A DNA stretch of 64,000 nucleotides, taken from contig NZ_JAKKUR010000005.1 in NCBI RefSeq assembly GCF_021890735.1, positions 1 to 64,000 on the forward strand. The letters are read 5' to 3'. The stretch comes from Thermanaeromonas sp. (GTDB lineage: Bacteria; Bacillota; DSM-521; Neomoorellales; Neomoorellaceae). The notes below the pieces were generated by a model, which saw only the letters and a list, made by a program, of their open reading frames with translations, ran no database searches and had not been told where the DNA came from. Every line of letters begins with the position of its first letter. Within the stretch, counting starts at the first letter, position 1. A program made the position numbers and the translations under genes. Shown here piece after piece: positions 7,946 to 19,155 of this stretch.

Positions 7946-9283
7946 ATGGCTTTGACGGGGCTAGAGATCTATAAACAGCTACCCAAGAAAAACTGCGGGG
8001 AATGCGGCACCCCTACCTGCCTGGCCTTTGCCATGAACTTGGCTGCAGGTAAAGCGAGCTTAGATGCTTGCCCCTATGTTTCTCCTGAGGCCCGGGAGGC
8101 GCTAGAATCTGCTGCTGCGCCCCCTATAGCTAAAGTCATCTTGGGCACCGGGGATAAGGCAGTAGAGATGGGGGATGAAACGGAACTCTTCCGTCATGAT
8201 AAGCGTTTCAATCACGAACCCGCCATAGCCTTGCGGGTTAGCGATGCCCTTTCCAAGGATGAAGTTCTTTCCAGAGTCCAGTCCATAAACGACCTCTCCT
8301 TTGACCGTGTGGGCCAGCACTACACCGTCCAGGCCATAGCCGTCACCCATGACGCTCAAGAACCGGAAGCCTTCGTACAAACAGTTGAGCTGGTAGCAGC
8401 TAATACCGACCTTAATCTAGTTTTGATGGCTGAGGACCCTGCTGTATTAACTCCAGTAGTACCGAAAGTTGCAGCTCGCAAACCCTTGCTTTATGCGGCT
8501 AACGTTAATAATTACGAGGCCATGGTGTCCTTAGCTAAAGAGCACGGCTGTCCCTTGGCTGTCAAGGCCTCTGGTCTGGAAGAACTTGCTGGACTGGTAG
8601 AAAAAATTACAGGCTTAGGGTATAAGCAATTGGTGCTGGACCCGGGAGCCCGGAGCCTTTCCCGCGCGGTTGCAGATTTCACCCAGATCCGGCGGCTGGC
8701 CATAAAAAAGCGGTTCCGTCCCTTCGGCTATCCCATTATGGCTTTGACCACTTCTACAGATCCCTTGGCAGAGGTTCTAGAAGCAGTAAACTATATTGCT
8801 AAATACGCTAGCTTGATAGTGCTTAATACCATTGCCAAAGCCCATCTTTTGCCCCTCCTTTCCTGGAGGCAAAACCTTTACACTGATCCTCAAGTACCCA
8901 TCCGGGTGGAGGAAAAGATTTACGAAGTGGGTGAGGTTAACGAAAACTCCCCTGTATACATTACTACCAATTTCTCCCTTACCTATTACTCCGTAGAAGG
9001 TGAAGTAGAAAGCAGCCGGATCCCGAGCTATATCATTCCGGTGGATACTAACGGGCTTTCTGTTCTAACAGCCTATGCCGATGGTAAATTTGATGCTGAA
9101 AAAATAGCCAGTGTTATAAAGAAGTTGGGTATAGAAAACAAAGTTAAACACCGGACGCTCGTTATCCCGGGATTGGTAGCAGTTCTTAAAGGAAAGCTAG
9201 AGGATCTCACAGGATGGAAAGTGCTGGTAGGCCCGCGGGAAGCCTCGGGGATCCCGTCCTTCGCCCGGAACAATTTCGCCTGA
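7946..9283 (+). CDS. acsC: Corrinoid iron-sulfur protein large (gamma) subunit
   Basis: AcsC carries the methyl group on cobalamin between methyl-THF and acetyl-CoA synthase. It is 445 aa. The N-terminal [4Fe-4S] module has C17, C20, C25 and C42 (NCGECGTPTC...DAC), the set needed to reactivate Co(II). A TIM-barrel region follows and a C-terminal B12-binding domain ends the protein (from about residue 330, with PSYIIPVDTNGLSVLTAYA). ATG 7946 follows AGGAGAAAGGGG. It pairs with AcsD, which here is separated from it by acsF. Confidence 0.95.
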   Translation: MALTGLEIYKQLPKKNCGECGTPTCLAFAMNLAAGKASLDACPYVSPEAREALESAAAPPIAKVILGTGDKAVEMGDETELFRHDKRFNHEPAIALRVSDALSKDEVLSRVQSINDLSFDRVGQHYTVQAIAVTHDAQEPEAFVQTVELVAANTDLNLVLMAEDPAVLTPVVPKVAARKPLLYAANVNNYEAMVSLAKEHGCPLAVKASGLEELAGLVEKITGLGYKQLVLDPGARSLSRAVADFTQIRRLAIKKRFRPFGYPIMALTTSTDPLAEVLEAVNYIAKYASLIVLNTIAKAHLLPLLSWRQNLYTDPQVPIRVEEKIYEVGEVNENSPVYITTNFSLTYYSVEGEVESSRIPSYIIPVDTNGLSVLTAYADGKFDAEKIASVIKKLGIENKVKHRTLVIPGLVAVLKGKLEDLTGWKVLVGPREASGIPSFARNNFA

Positions 9284-9314
9284 GCGGGAGCAGGTTACAG
9301 AAGGTGGCAGGGTA

Positions 9315-10064
9315 ATGGCAAAGCATATAGCTGTAGCGGGTAAGGGTGGTACAGGCAAGACTACCTTTGCCGCCCTCCTTATACGCTACCTGTTGGAGCA
9401 AGGTAAAGAAAGCGTTTTAGCTGTAGATGCGGACCCCAATGCTAACTTAAATGAAGCATTGGGGATCCCGGTAAGCAACTTTGTCGCCGATATCCTAGAG
9501 GAGGCTAAAGATAGCAAAAGTATACCGCCCGGAATGACTAAGGATATGTTTATAGAGTACAGGCTGGCTCAAGCCATAGTAGAGACAGAGAAAGTAGACC
9601 TGCTGGTTATGGGGCGGCCCCAAGGGCCGGGGTGCTATTGTTACCCCAACGACATCCTGCGTAAGCATCTAGAAACTTTATCCCGCAACTACCAGTACGT
9701 AGTTATAGATAGCGAAGCAGGGCTTGAACATATAAGCCGCCGTATAATTCAAGGTGTGGAATATCTCTTCGTTCTAAGCGACGCTACCGTTCGGGGGATA
9801 CGCTCGGCAGGCCGGATACGCCAGTTGGTAAAGGAACTAAAACTGCCTATTCCTAATCTATGGCTGGTGGTCACCCGCGTACAAGGATCTCTCAATGGCC
9901 TTAAGCCGGAGATAGAGCGCTCTGGGCTGCCCCTGGCGGGCACCATTTCCTTTGATCCCCTGGTGATAGAGTATGACGCCGCGGGAAAGCCTCTTTTCGA
10001 ACTGCCCTCAGATTCTTTGGCTGTACGGGAAACGAGGCGCATATTGAAAGAGCTACCTCTATAA
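9315..10064 (+). CDS. acsF: ACS maturation ATPase AcsF (CooC type)
   Basis: A second 249-aa P-loop ATPase of the CooC/MinD class. Walker A GKGGTGKTT is at residues 8-16 and DADPNANLNEALG follows. CYCYPN near residue 112 supplies the CXC pair of the metal-binding dimer interface. AcsF of M. thermoacetica is reported to insert nickel into the A-cluster of acetyl-CoA synthase with ATP, and the position among acsB, acsC and acsD fits that role better than a second CODH maturase. Assignment of AcsF versus CooC by sequence alone is uncertain. RBS GGTGGCAGGG precedes ATG 9315. Confidence 0.82.
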   Translation: MAKHIAVAGKGGTGKTTFAALLIRYLLEQGKESVLAVDADPNANLNEALGIPVSNFVADILEEAKDSKSIPPGMTKDMFIEYRLAQAIVETEKVDLLVMGRPQGPGCYCYPNDILRKHLETLSRNYQYVVIDSEAGLEHISRRIIQGVEYLFVLSDATVRGIRSAGRIRQLVKELKLPIPNLWLVVTRVQGSLNGLKPEIERSGLPLAGTISFDPLVIEYDAAGKPLFELPSDSLAVRETRRILKELPL

Positions 10065-10139
10065 CTCCTGGTATTCGCTTAGCCACATCTATCTGAGAGT
10101 TTTCGACCGGTCCAAAACATTAAAAGGGAGGTTCGAACT

Positions 10140-11922
<1,783 letters not shown>

Positions 11923-11969
11923 GAACGCGCTCCTCCACAGGGTATTTCTTACAAGAAGGGGGGAGGGGG

Positions 11970-12521
11970 TTGCAAGAAAATAAGGTGCTACCGCAACCCC
12001 ACCTTCTGAGCTGGGTACAAGAAACCTCGGGCCAGCCGGTTAGCCGGTGTTATCAGTGTTATAAATGTACGGGCGGTTGCCCGGTGGCATCTTTTATGGA
12101 TATATTGCCCCACCAGATAGTCCGCTGCCTCCATTTGGGGTTGGAGGATGAGCTTTTAAAAAGTAAATCCATATGGCTTTGTGCTAGTTGCCACACGTGT
12201 AAGGCCAGATGCCCTAACGGGATAGATATCGCCAGTATAAACGATGTTTTAAAGGCTAAAGTTATATCCCGTGGCCTCGTACCCGCTTCTTCTACCATAG
12301 CCACTTTCCACCGCGAGTTTCTGGCTTCTGTAGAGAAGTACGGGCGGGCCCATGAATTAGGTTTAGTTATGGCTTATAAGTGGAAAACCCGTGATTACTG
12401 GAAGGATCTATCCCTGGGGGTGAAGATGTTCCGGAAGGGAAAATTTAGACTTTGGCCCGATCGTATACAAAACAAAGAACAACTTCGCTCTATCTTTAAA
12501 AGGGCAAGGGGAGAAGCCTGA
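11970..12521 (+). CDS. hdrC: HdrC-like iron-sulfur subunit of the methylene-THF reductase complex
   Basis: A 183-aa protein with two [4Fe-4S] motifs: CYQCYKCTGGCPV (C27, C30, C33, C37) and CASCHTCKARCPNGI (about residues 71-85). In heterodisulfide reductases HdrC carries electrons between HdrA and HdrB. Here it belongs to the hdrCBA-mvhD-metV-metF set that M. thermoacetica uses as a six-subunit methylene-THF reductase complex (known from that organism). The start is TTG 11970 behind a strong purine RBS (AAGGGGGGAGGGGG). The stop overlaps the hdrB start by 1 bp (TGATG). Confidence 0.88.
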   Translation: MQENKVLPQPHLLSWVQETSGQPVSRCYQCYKCTGGCPVASFMDILPHQIVRCLHLGLEDELLKSKSIWLCASCHTCKARCPNGIDIASINDVLKAKVISRGLVPASSTIATFHREFLASVEKYGRAHELGLVMAYKWKTRDYWKDLSLGVKMFRKGKFRLWPDRIQNKEQLRSIFKRARGEA

Positions 12522-13375
12522 TGTTCTTCGGCTATTACCCGGGGTGTTCCCTTCATTCCACGGCAGCAGAATACGATGCCTCCACCCGCGCTCTATTTGA
12601 AGCCTTGAATATCCCCCTCAAAGAGATACCCGACTGGAACTGCTGCGGAGCCACCTCCGGGCATTCCCTTAACACGTATTTATGCCATTCTTTATCCTTA
12701 CGCAATATGGTACTCGCTGAAGGAGTAGCTTCACATTTGGTTGTACCTTGTGCTGCTTGTTACAATGCTCTGCGCTCCACTCAAGCTTTCTTAAAAAGCG
12801 GAACAAAGGAAGCGAAAAAACTCCAAGAAGATATAAAATTGTCTATAGGGCAAGAGTATAAAGGAATGCTCGAGGTGCACCACCTCCTTGAAGTGTTGGG
12901 GACACCCGATATACTATCCCTTATAAAGGAAAAACAAAAAGTCTCCCTGGCGGGGCTTAAGCCCGCCGCCTATTACGGCTGCCTTTTGACCCGTCCACCG
13001 AAAGTAGTAAATTTTGAAGCTGATGCCGAACAACCCCAGCTTATGGACCGTCTCCTTAAAGCTTTGGGGGCTGAGCCGGTATCTTGGAGCCACAAAACCG
13101 AATGTTGCGGAGCTAGCCTCTCCATCCCTGCTCCCGAAATTGTCGAGGAGCTGGTAAAGAAAATTGTGCAAGCTGCCGTACGTGCGGGAGCAAATCTACT
13201 GGTCACCGCCTGTCCTTTATGTCAAACTAACCTGGACAGCAGGCAGCCGGAAGATTATAAGCTACCGGTACTATATATAAGTGAAATTTTGGCTCTGGCC
13301 CTGGGTATTTCGGCGCCCTGGTTGAACAAGCACTTAATCGATCCTTCCCCGGTGCTAAAGAGTTGCAACTTTTAG
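12521..13375 (+). CDS. hdrB: HdrB-like subunit with two CCG domains
   Basis: A 284-aa protein with the two cysteine-rich CCG domains of HdrB. The first has PGCSLH at residue 6, WNCCGATSGH near 40-50 and PCAACYNAL near 76-84. The second has YGCLLTRPP near 152, TECCGASLS near 192-200 and ACPLCQTNL near 230-238. In methanogen HdrB these motifs bind non-cubane [4Fe-4S] clusters. In this operon heterodisulfide is not expected as substrate; the partner electron acceptor of the MetFV-Hdr complex is unknown. It starts on the ATG that overlaps the hdrC stop, so the two are translationally coupled. Confidence 0.9.
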   Translation: MFFGYYPGCSLHSTAAEYDASTRALFEALNIPLKEIPDWNCCGATSGHSLNTYLCHSLSLRNMVLAEGVASHLVVPCAACYNALRSTQAFLKSGTKEAKKLQEDIKLSIGQEYKGMLEVHHLLEVLGTPDILSLIKEKQKVSLAGLKPAAYYGCLLTRPPKVVNFEADAEQPQLMDRLLKALGAEPVSWSHKTECCGASLSIPAPEIVEELVKKIVQAAVRAGANLLVTACPLCQTNLDSRQPEDYKLPVLYISEILALALGISAPWLNKHLIDPSPVLKSCNF

Positions 13376-13430
13376 TCTTGCTACCCGATCCCCGTAAGGT
13401 AACCCCCTTCTTTCAGGGAAGGAAAGGCTG

Positions 13431-16400
13431 GTGAGGGTATTTATGCAGGAGCTGAAGGAGAAGCCGGAACTAACAGGCTCGGTTTTGGTGGTCGGCGGCG
13501 GTATCGCGGGTATGCAGGCTTCCTTAGACCTGGCCAACGCCGGGTATCTGGTGTATTTGGTGACGGAGTCACCTTCCATAGGCGGTAAAATGGCCCAACT
13601 GGATAAGACTTTCCCTACCAATGAATGTGCCATGTGCCTGCTGGGCCCGCGCATGACGGATACTCTAAACCACCCTAATATACGGTTATATACCTGTTCT
13701 TCCCTCGAAAAGGTAGAAGGAGAAAAGGGCAATTTCCGCGTGAGGATTCGCCAAAGGCCGCGCTATATAAACATAGACGAATGTACGGCCTGCAGTGATT
13801 GCGAGCAGGTCTGCCCGGTTAGGGTACCCAATACCTTTAACGAAGGCCGAGGGGAGCGCAAAGCAGTTTACAAACTCTTCCCTCAAGCCGTACCCAACAA
13901 ATACCTGATAGAAAAGCGCGGTATACCTCCTTGCCGCAGCACCTGCCCCGCAGGGACCAATGCCCAAGGGTACGTGGCCTTAATTTCCCAGGGCAAATTT
14001 GCCGAAGCCCTGGAGGTCGTACGTCGCCGTATGCCTTTTGCTGGTATATGCGGTCGTATCTGCCACCATCCCTGTGAAACGGAGTGCAACCGGGGGCAGT
14101 TTGATGAGCCGGTAGCCATAGCCTGGCTTAAACGGGCAGCTTATGATTACGGTTGGGAAGAAGCTCAAGAGAAAGAAAAGGAAAGTTACCGTCCGCGCCG
14201 AGTTCGCCCCCAAAGGGTAGCCATAGTAGGCGCAGGACCTGCGGGTTTAACCGCAGCCCAAGATCTGGCCCTGGAGGGTTTCCAGGTTACCGTATACGAC
14301 GCCTTGCCCTCGCCCGGAGGGATGCTGAGGGCAGGGATTCCTCGCTACCGCCTGCCTCTAGAAGTGGTGGAACGCGAAACCCAGCGTATTTTGAACCTAG
14401 GTATACACTTTGTCCCTAACACCCGGCTGGGCCAAGATATAACTTTAGACGAGCTACGCTCCCAGTACCAGGCCGTCGTTTTGGCCGTCGGTTTACAGAA
14501 AAGCCGCGTCCTCAACATCCCCGGTGCTGAACTTAAGGGCATCCTTCCCGGCCTCGATTTCCTCCGCCGGGTGGCCCAGGGCGAGAAAGTTAAAGTAGGC
14601 CGCCGCGTAGTAGTTATTGGCGGCGGAAACGTAGCCATGGATGTGGCCCGTAGCGCCCGGCGGCTCGGAGCAGAGGAAGTCCATGTAGCCTGTCTGGAAG
14701 CCCGTAAAGAGATGCCGGCCCACCCGTGGGAGGTAGAGGAAGCTTTAGAAGAGGGCATTATCTTGCATAACTCTTGGGGACCCAAAAGGTTCCTGGGAGG
14801 AAGCGAAGTCGAAGCAGTGGAACTGATGCAGTGCACCCGTGTCTTCGATGAAGAAGGCCGGTTTAATCCCCAATATAATCCTGAAGTAACCACTACCATA
14901 CCCGCCGACACTGTTATCGTAGCCATCGGTCAAGCTGCCGATCTGGATTTCTTAAGCGAGAAGAGCGGTATACGGACGGAAAAAGGACTTATTGCCGTCG
15001 ATCCACTGACCCTGGCTACAGACCTGCCCGGTGTCTTTGCCTGCGGGGATGTGGTGCGGGGACCGAGTTCGGTGGTAGAGGCGGTAGCTTCCGGCCATGA
15101 AGTGGCTGAAACTGTCAAGCGTTATCTTGAGGGCCGGGACTTAAAGGAAGGTCGTGAAACTCCACGTCAAGAGAAATTGGGACCACCAGAAAATATTGTA
15201 CCTTTCCCCGCCCGTCGCCTTAAACAACGTGTGGCGCCTCCCGAAGAAAGGGTACAGGACTTCCGAGAGGTTTACTTGGGTTATACTCCTGAGATGGCCC
15301 AGGAGGAGGCCCGGCGCTGCCTAAATTGCGGTATATGCTCCGAATGCCTCCAGTGCGAGACCGTCTGCCAAAAGAAAGCGGTAGAACACTGGCAGACGGA
15401 AAAATATGAAGACCTAACGGTGGGTAGTATAATACTTGCCCCTGGTTTTGAGCTCTTCGATGCAAAGCTTGCCGGAGAATACGGTTACGGGTATTACGAT
15501 AATGTCGTGACGAGTATGGAATTTGAACGCTTCTTAAGCTCTACCGGCCCCACCCAAGGACATGTAGAACGTCCTTCTGATGGTAAAGTTCCGGAGAGGA
15601 TAGCCTTCATCCAGTGTGTGGGCTCCCGGGACTGCGAGGGTGAAGGAAGCCCGTACTGTTCCGCCATCTGCTGCATGTATTCTACTAAAGAAGCCATTAT
15701 AGCCAGGGAGCACGACTCCCGTATAAAGCCCACCATCTTTTACCTTGATATGCGCTCCTACGGTAAAAATTTCGATAAATACGTAGAGGCTGCTAAGCAA
15801 GCCGGGGTCCGTTATGTACGGGCTATGATCTCCCGGGTAGAAGAAGATCCAGTCACCAAGAACTTATTTATCCAGTACTTCGACGGCGAAAGGATAGTCC
15901 GGGAAGAATTTGAGCTAGTGGTATTAGCCCTGGGCGTGCGCCCGCCCAAAGAAGCCGCCAAACTTGCCAAGGTATGTGGCATCGAACTTAATCCTTACGG
16001 TTTCGCTAAAGCCCCGGAATGGCAGCCGGTAGCCACCACCAGGGACGGTATCTACGTGGCCGGCGCCTTCCAGGGTCCCCGGGATATCCCGGAAACGGTG
16101 GTAAACGCCAGCGCGGCAGCAGCGTGTGCCGGAAGGGATTTGGCTCCTGCGAGGAACACTCTAGTACGGCCTAAAGAATACCCGCCGGAGAGGGATGTAA
16201 GCTCCGAGGAGCCCCGGGTAGGCGTTTTCATCTGCCATTGCGGAATAAATATTGCCGGAGTAGTGGACGTGCAGGCCGTTGTAGAGTTCGCCCGTAAGCT
16301 TCCCTATGTAGTATATGCGGAAAATAACCTTTACACTTGCTCGCAAGACACCTTAAAGAAGATAAAAGAAATAATCCAAGAGCACCGGTTAAACCGGGTA

Positions 16401-17906
16401 GTGGTAGCCTCTTGTACCATCCGTACGCACCAGCCCCTTTTCCGGGAGACTTTAAGGGAGGCTGGACTAAACCCCTTCTATTTTGAGATGGCCAACATCC
16501 GCGACCAGTGCTCCTGGGTCCACCGCCAGGAACCCGACAAGGCTACGGAAAAGGCTAAAGATCTCGTGCGCATGGCCGTAGCTAAAGTTATAAAACACGA
16601 AGCCCTGCACCTCCAACCGGTACCTGTAGTACGCGAGGCGTTGGTCATTGGCGGTGGAGTAGCAGGGTTGACCGCCGCTTTAACTATAGCGGATCAAGGC
16701 TATGACGTTTACGTGGTAGAGCGCGAGGAAGAACTGGGAGGATATGCCCGCAACTTGCGCTTTACCCTCGAAGGTAACGACATCCAAGCCTTCCTTAAAG
16801 ATCTCATAGAGCGGGCAAAGAGCCATCCCCGGATTAAGATCTTTACTTCTGCTCAAATAGAGGATTTCGGCGGCCATCAGGGCCACTTCGTGACCACTAT
16901 ATCCCAGGGGGCCCCAGGCCGGGAACATATAAGGCGAACCCATAAGCTAGAACACGGAGTTATAATTGTAGCTACGGGTATCAGAGAGGCCTTCACTTCC
17001 GAATACGGATTGGGCCAGGATCCCAGGGTAATTACCAACACCCAACTAGAGCAGGAGCTTGCCGACGGTGCATTTGACATTAAAGCACATAAAGAGATAG
17101 TATTCATCCAGTGCGTCGGGTCCCGGGAAGGTGAGCGCCTGTATTGTAGCCGGACGTGCTGCGCCCAATCCCTTAAAAATGCCTTGAAGATAAAAGAACT
17201 TAACCCGGAGGCCAAAATTTACATCCTGTATAGGGATATGCGGGCCTATGGTTTTATGGAGGATTATTACCGGAAAGCTAGGGAACTAGGGGTAACATTT
17301 ATCCAGTTTGATCTTGCTGCTAAACCCATAATACGGCAGAGGGAGATCGGGTTGCTAGAAATAGAGATACACGATCCATCCTCTGGAAAAATTTTGGTCC
17401 TGTGGCCGGACCGGGTAGTCCTGGCCCTGGGAGCTACAGCCCCGGAAGATGTTCACAAACTGGCCACCTTGTTTAAACTTCCCTTAAATGAAGACGGCTT
17501 CTTTGTAGAAACCCATGCCAAGCTGGCACCCATAGACTTCCCCTCGGCCGGTATATTCCTGTGCGGCGCCGCCCACTCGCCCAAATCCATATCTGAGGCC
17601 ATAGCCCAGGCTCAAGGCGCCGCGGCTCGGGCTTGCACTATTTTAGCCAAAGACCATCTGCTGGTGGGCGGGGTAGTGGCGGTAGTGGATGAAAATAAGT
17701 GCGCTGCGTGCCTCACCTGCGTACGGGTATGCCCCTACAGTGTCCCGCGCATCAATGAGCGGAATGTAGCCGAGATCAACCCCGTCCAGTGTCAGGGCTG
17801 CGGTACCTGTGCAGGTGAGTGCCCGGCCAAGGCTATCCAGTTGCAGCACTACAAGGATAGCCAGCTTTTGGCCAAAGTGGCTGGGTTATTTAAGGAGACC
17901 TGGTAA
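13431..17906 (+). CDS. hdrA: HdrA-like flavoprotein fused to a GltD/NfnB-type NAD(P)H module
   Basis: A 1491-aa mosaic. Residues 18-30 hold a first FAD motif (VVGGGIAGMQ), then TNECAMC and a ferredoxin motif CTACSDCEQVCP (118-129). A glutamate-synthase-small-subunit-like module follows at about 160-570: CRSTCPAGTNAQGY, CGRICHHPCETECNRG, FAD site VAIVGAGPAGL, NAD(P)H site VVVIGGGNVAMD, and the closing GDVVRGPSSVVEAVASG. Then come CLNCGICSECLQCETVC (630-647) and FIQCVGSRD. A complete canonical HdrA starts near 930 (VFICHCGINI) with FAD site ALVIGGGVAGL near 1069. Two C-terminal [4Fe-4S] motifs (CAACLTCVRVCP, CQGCGTCAGECP) end it. M. thermoacetica HdrA was reported to bind 2 FAD and show NAD-specific diaphorase activity, which this layout explains. 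Start GTG 13431 or ATG 13443; both have RBS-like purines. Confidence 0.9.
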   Translation: MRVFMQELKEKPELTGSVLVVGGGIAGMQASLDLANAGYLVYLVTESPSIGGKMAQLDKTFPTNECAMCLLGPRMTDTLNHPNIRLYTCSSLEKVEGEKGNFRVRIRQRPRYINIDECTACSDCEQVCPVRVPNTFNEGRGERKAVYKLFPQAVPNKYLIEKRGIPPCRSTCPAGTNAQGYVALISQGKFAEALEVVRRRMPFAGICGRICHHPCETECNRGQFDEPVAIAWLKRAAYDYGWEEAQEKEKESYRPRRVRPQRVAIVGAGPAGLTAAQDLALEGFQVTVYDALPSPGGMLRAGIPRYRLPLEVVERETQRILNLGIHFVPNTRLGQDITLDELRSQYQAVVLAVGLQKSRVLNIPGAELKGILPGLDFLRRVAQGEKVKVGRRVVVIGGGNVAMDVARSARRLGAEEVHVACLEARKEMPAHPWEVEEALEEGIILHNSWGPKRFLGGSEVEAVELMQCTRVFDEEGRFNPQYNPEVTTTIPADTVIVAIGQAADLDFLSEKSGIRTEKGLIAVDPLTLATDLPGVFACGDVVRGPSSVVEAVASGHEVAETVKRYLEGRDLKEGRETPRQEKLGPPENIVPFPARRLKQRVAPPEERVQDFREVYLGYTPEMAQEEARRCLNCGICSECLQCETVCQKKAVEHWQTEKYEDLTVGSIILAPGFELFDAKLAGEYGYGYYDNVVTSMEFERFLSSTGPTQGHVERPSDGKVPERIAFIQCVGSRDCEGEGSPYCSAICCMYSTKEAIIAREHDSRIKPTIFYLDMRSYGKNFDKYVEAAKQAGVRYVRAMISRVEEDPVTKNLFIQYFDGERIVREEFELVVLALGVRPPKEAAKLAKVCGIELNPYGFAKAPEWQPVATTRDGIYVAGAFQGPRDIPETVVNASAAAACAGRDLAPARNTLVRPKEYPPERDVSSEEPRVGVFICHCGINIAGVVDVQAVVEFARKLPYVVYAENNLYTCSQDTLKKIKEIIQEHRLNRVVVASCTIRTHQPLFRETLREAGLNPFYFEMANIRDQCSWVHRQEPDKATEKAKDLVRMAVAKVIKHEALHLQPVPVVREALVIGGGVAGLTAALTIADQGYDVYVVEREEELGGYARNLRFTLEGNDIQAFLKDLIERAKSHPRIKIFTSAQIEDFGGHQGHFVTTISQGAPGREHIRRTHKLEHGVIIVATGIREAFTSEYGLGQDPRVITNTQLEQELADGAFDIKAHKEIVFIQCVGSREGERLYCSRTCCAQSLKNALKIKELNPEAKIYILYRDMRAYGFMEDYYRKARELGVTFIQFDLAAKPIIRQREIGLLEIEIHDPSSGKILVLWPDRVVLALGATAPEDVHKLATLFKLPLNEDGFFVETHAKLAPIDFPSAGIFLCGAAHSPKSISEAIAQAQGAAARACTILAKDHLLVGGVVAVVDENKCAACLTCVRVCPYSVPRINERNVAEINPVQCQGCGTCAGECPAKAIQLQHYKDSQLLAKVAGLFKETW

Positions 17907-17980
17907 AACCGCGGGGCTGCGGGCCGGTGCAAGATACATCCCGGTGACGGCTCCATTTCAGGGAGGTGCAGAAAACATAA

Positions 17981-18454
17981 ATGAGTAACTCCCCTGCACC
18001 ATTCGAGCCTAAGATAGTCGCCTTTTGTTGTTACTACTGCGCATATGCAGCAGCAGATCTGGCCGGTTCCATGCGCCTTCAGTATCCGGCCAATGTGCGG
18101 CTTATCGAGATGCCCTGCACGGGTAAAACCGATGTTCGGGTGCTGCTGGAGGCCTTTGAAAATGGAGCAGATGGTGTGTATGTAGCTGGCTGCCTGGAAG
18201 GAGACTGCCATTTCCTTAAAGGAAACATCCGGGCTAAAAAGCGGGTGCAATATGCCAAGAAGCTCCTGGACGAAATAGGCATCGGTGGTGAACGCCTGGA
18301 AATGTTTAACCTTTCCGGTTCCATGGGCCCCCGCTTCGCTGAAATAGCCCAGGAGTTTACCGAAAAAATAAGAAAGCTAGGGCCTAATCCCCTTAAAAAA
18401 ACAGGTACTTTTCCCGGGGAGATGCCCGAAGAAAGAGTAGCCCATGATAAGTAA
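17981..18454 (+). CDS. mvhD: MvhD-type [2Fe-2S] electron-transfer subunit
   Basis: A 157-aa protein of the MvhD/FrhD delta family. The cysteine set is FCCYYCAYAAADLAG (residues 14-28), MPCTGK near 45 and AGCLEGDCHFLKGN near 66-79. In methanogens MvhD links a hydrogenase to HdrA. Here no hydrogenase genes are present and it probably links the NAD(P)H-linked HdrA to MetFV. The first motif has a doubled cysteine (CC). ATG 17981 follows GGGAGGTGC. Spacing to metV is 29 bp. Confidence 0.88.
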   Translation: MSNSPAPFEPKIVAFCCYYCAYAAADLAGSMRLQYPANVRLIEMPCTGKTDVRVLLEAFENGADGVYVAGCLEGDCHFLKGNIRAKKRVQYAKKLLDEIGIGGERLEMFNLSGSMGPRFAEIAQEFTEKIRKLGPNPLKKTGTFPGEMPEERVAHDK

Positions 18455-18483
18455 TTTAAAGCCGCCCAAGGCAGGTGAAGAAA

Positions 18484-19155
18484 ATGATCGTAGCCGAAGC
18501 TAAACCCCTTGAAGAGATAGCAGATCTTTTAGGCGAGGTACGCAAGATACTGGTGGTGGGATGTGGGGGATGTGTTACCGTTTGTTTGGCTGGAGGCGAA
18601 AAAGAGGTAGGGATAATAGCCGCAGCCCTGCGCATGATGTACAAAAAAAATGGTAAAGAACTGGAGACCCTAGAAGTTACCCTTACCCGGCAATGTGACC
18701 CCGAATATGTCGAGATGCTGGAAAAATATATCACCGATGACGTCGATTGTATACTTTCGCTGGCCTGCGGGGTAGGAGTACAATTTTTAGCCGAACGTTA
18801 TAACAAATGGGTCGTACCTGCCCTTAACACCAAATTCGCCGGGGGAACAATAGAGCACGGAGTATGGGAAGAGCGCTGCGGCCTGTGCGGGGAATGTATC
18901 TTGCACAAGACAGGGGGCATCTGCCCGATAATAAGGTGCTCTAAGAGTATTCTCAACGGCCCCTGCGGAGGCTCCCAGAACGGGCGTTGCGAAGTGAATA
19001 AAGATATACCTTGCGCCTGGCAGTTAATATATGACCGCCTTAAGGCTTTAAACAAGTTAGAGCTGCTCTTAGAAATCCAGCCGCCTAAAGACTGGTCCAA
19101 AGCCAGGGACGGTGGCCCGCGTAAAGTGGTACGGGAGGATGTGAGGATAGAATGA
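18484..19155 (+). CDS. metV: MetV, zinc/iron-sulfur partner of methylene-THF reductase
   Basis: A 223-aa cysteine-rich protein of the MetV (methylenetetrahydrofolate reductase C-terminal, MTHFR-C) family. Motifs are VGCGGCVTVC near residues 25-34 and a C-terminal cluster with ERCGLCGECI, GICPIIRCSKS, LNGPCGGSQNGRC and DIPCAW. Co-production with MetV strongly raises MetF activity in M. thermoacetica (established). Its Fe-S cluster probably feeds electrons to the MetF flavin. ATG 18484 sits 6 bp after AGGTG; an in-frame GTG at 18475 overlaps that RBS. The last 4 bp overlap metF. Confidence 0.9.
   Translation: MIVAEAKPLEEIADLLGEVRKILVVGCGGCVTVCLAGGEKEVGIIAAALRMMYKKNGKELETLEVTLTRQCDPEYVEMLEKYITDDVDCILSLACGVGVQFLAERYNKWVVPALNTKFAGGTIEHGVWEERCGLCGECILHKTGGICPIIRCSKSILNGPCGGSQNGRCEVNKDIPCAWQLIYDRLKALNKLELLLEIQPPKDWSKARDGGPRKVVREDVRIE

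Noticed and set aside
14345-14926. 193-codon minus-strand ORF inside hdrA
   Set aside because: Ser/Thr/Arg-rich shadow of the GltD-like module; no domain features.
13431-17906. hdrA as an assembly artefact joining two genes
   Set aside because: The frame is continuous, each module keeps its binding motifs, and a NAD-linked HdrA has been reported in M. thermoacetica, so a real fusion is the better explanation.
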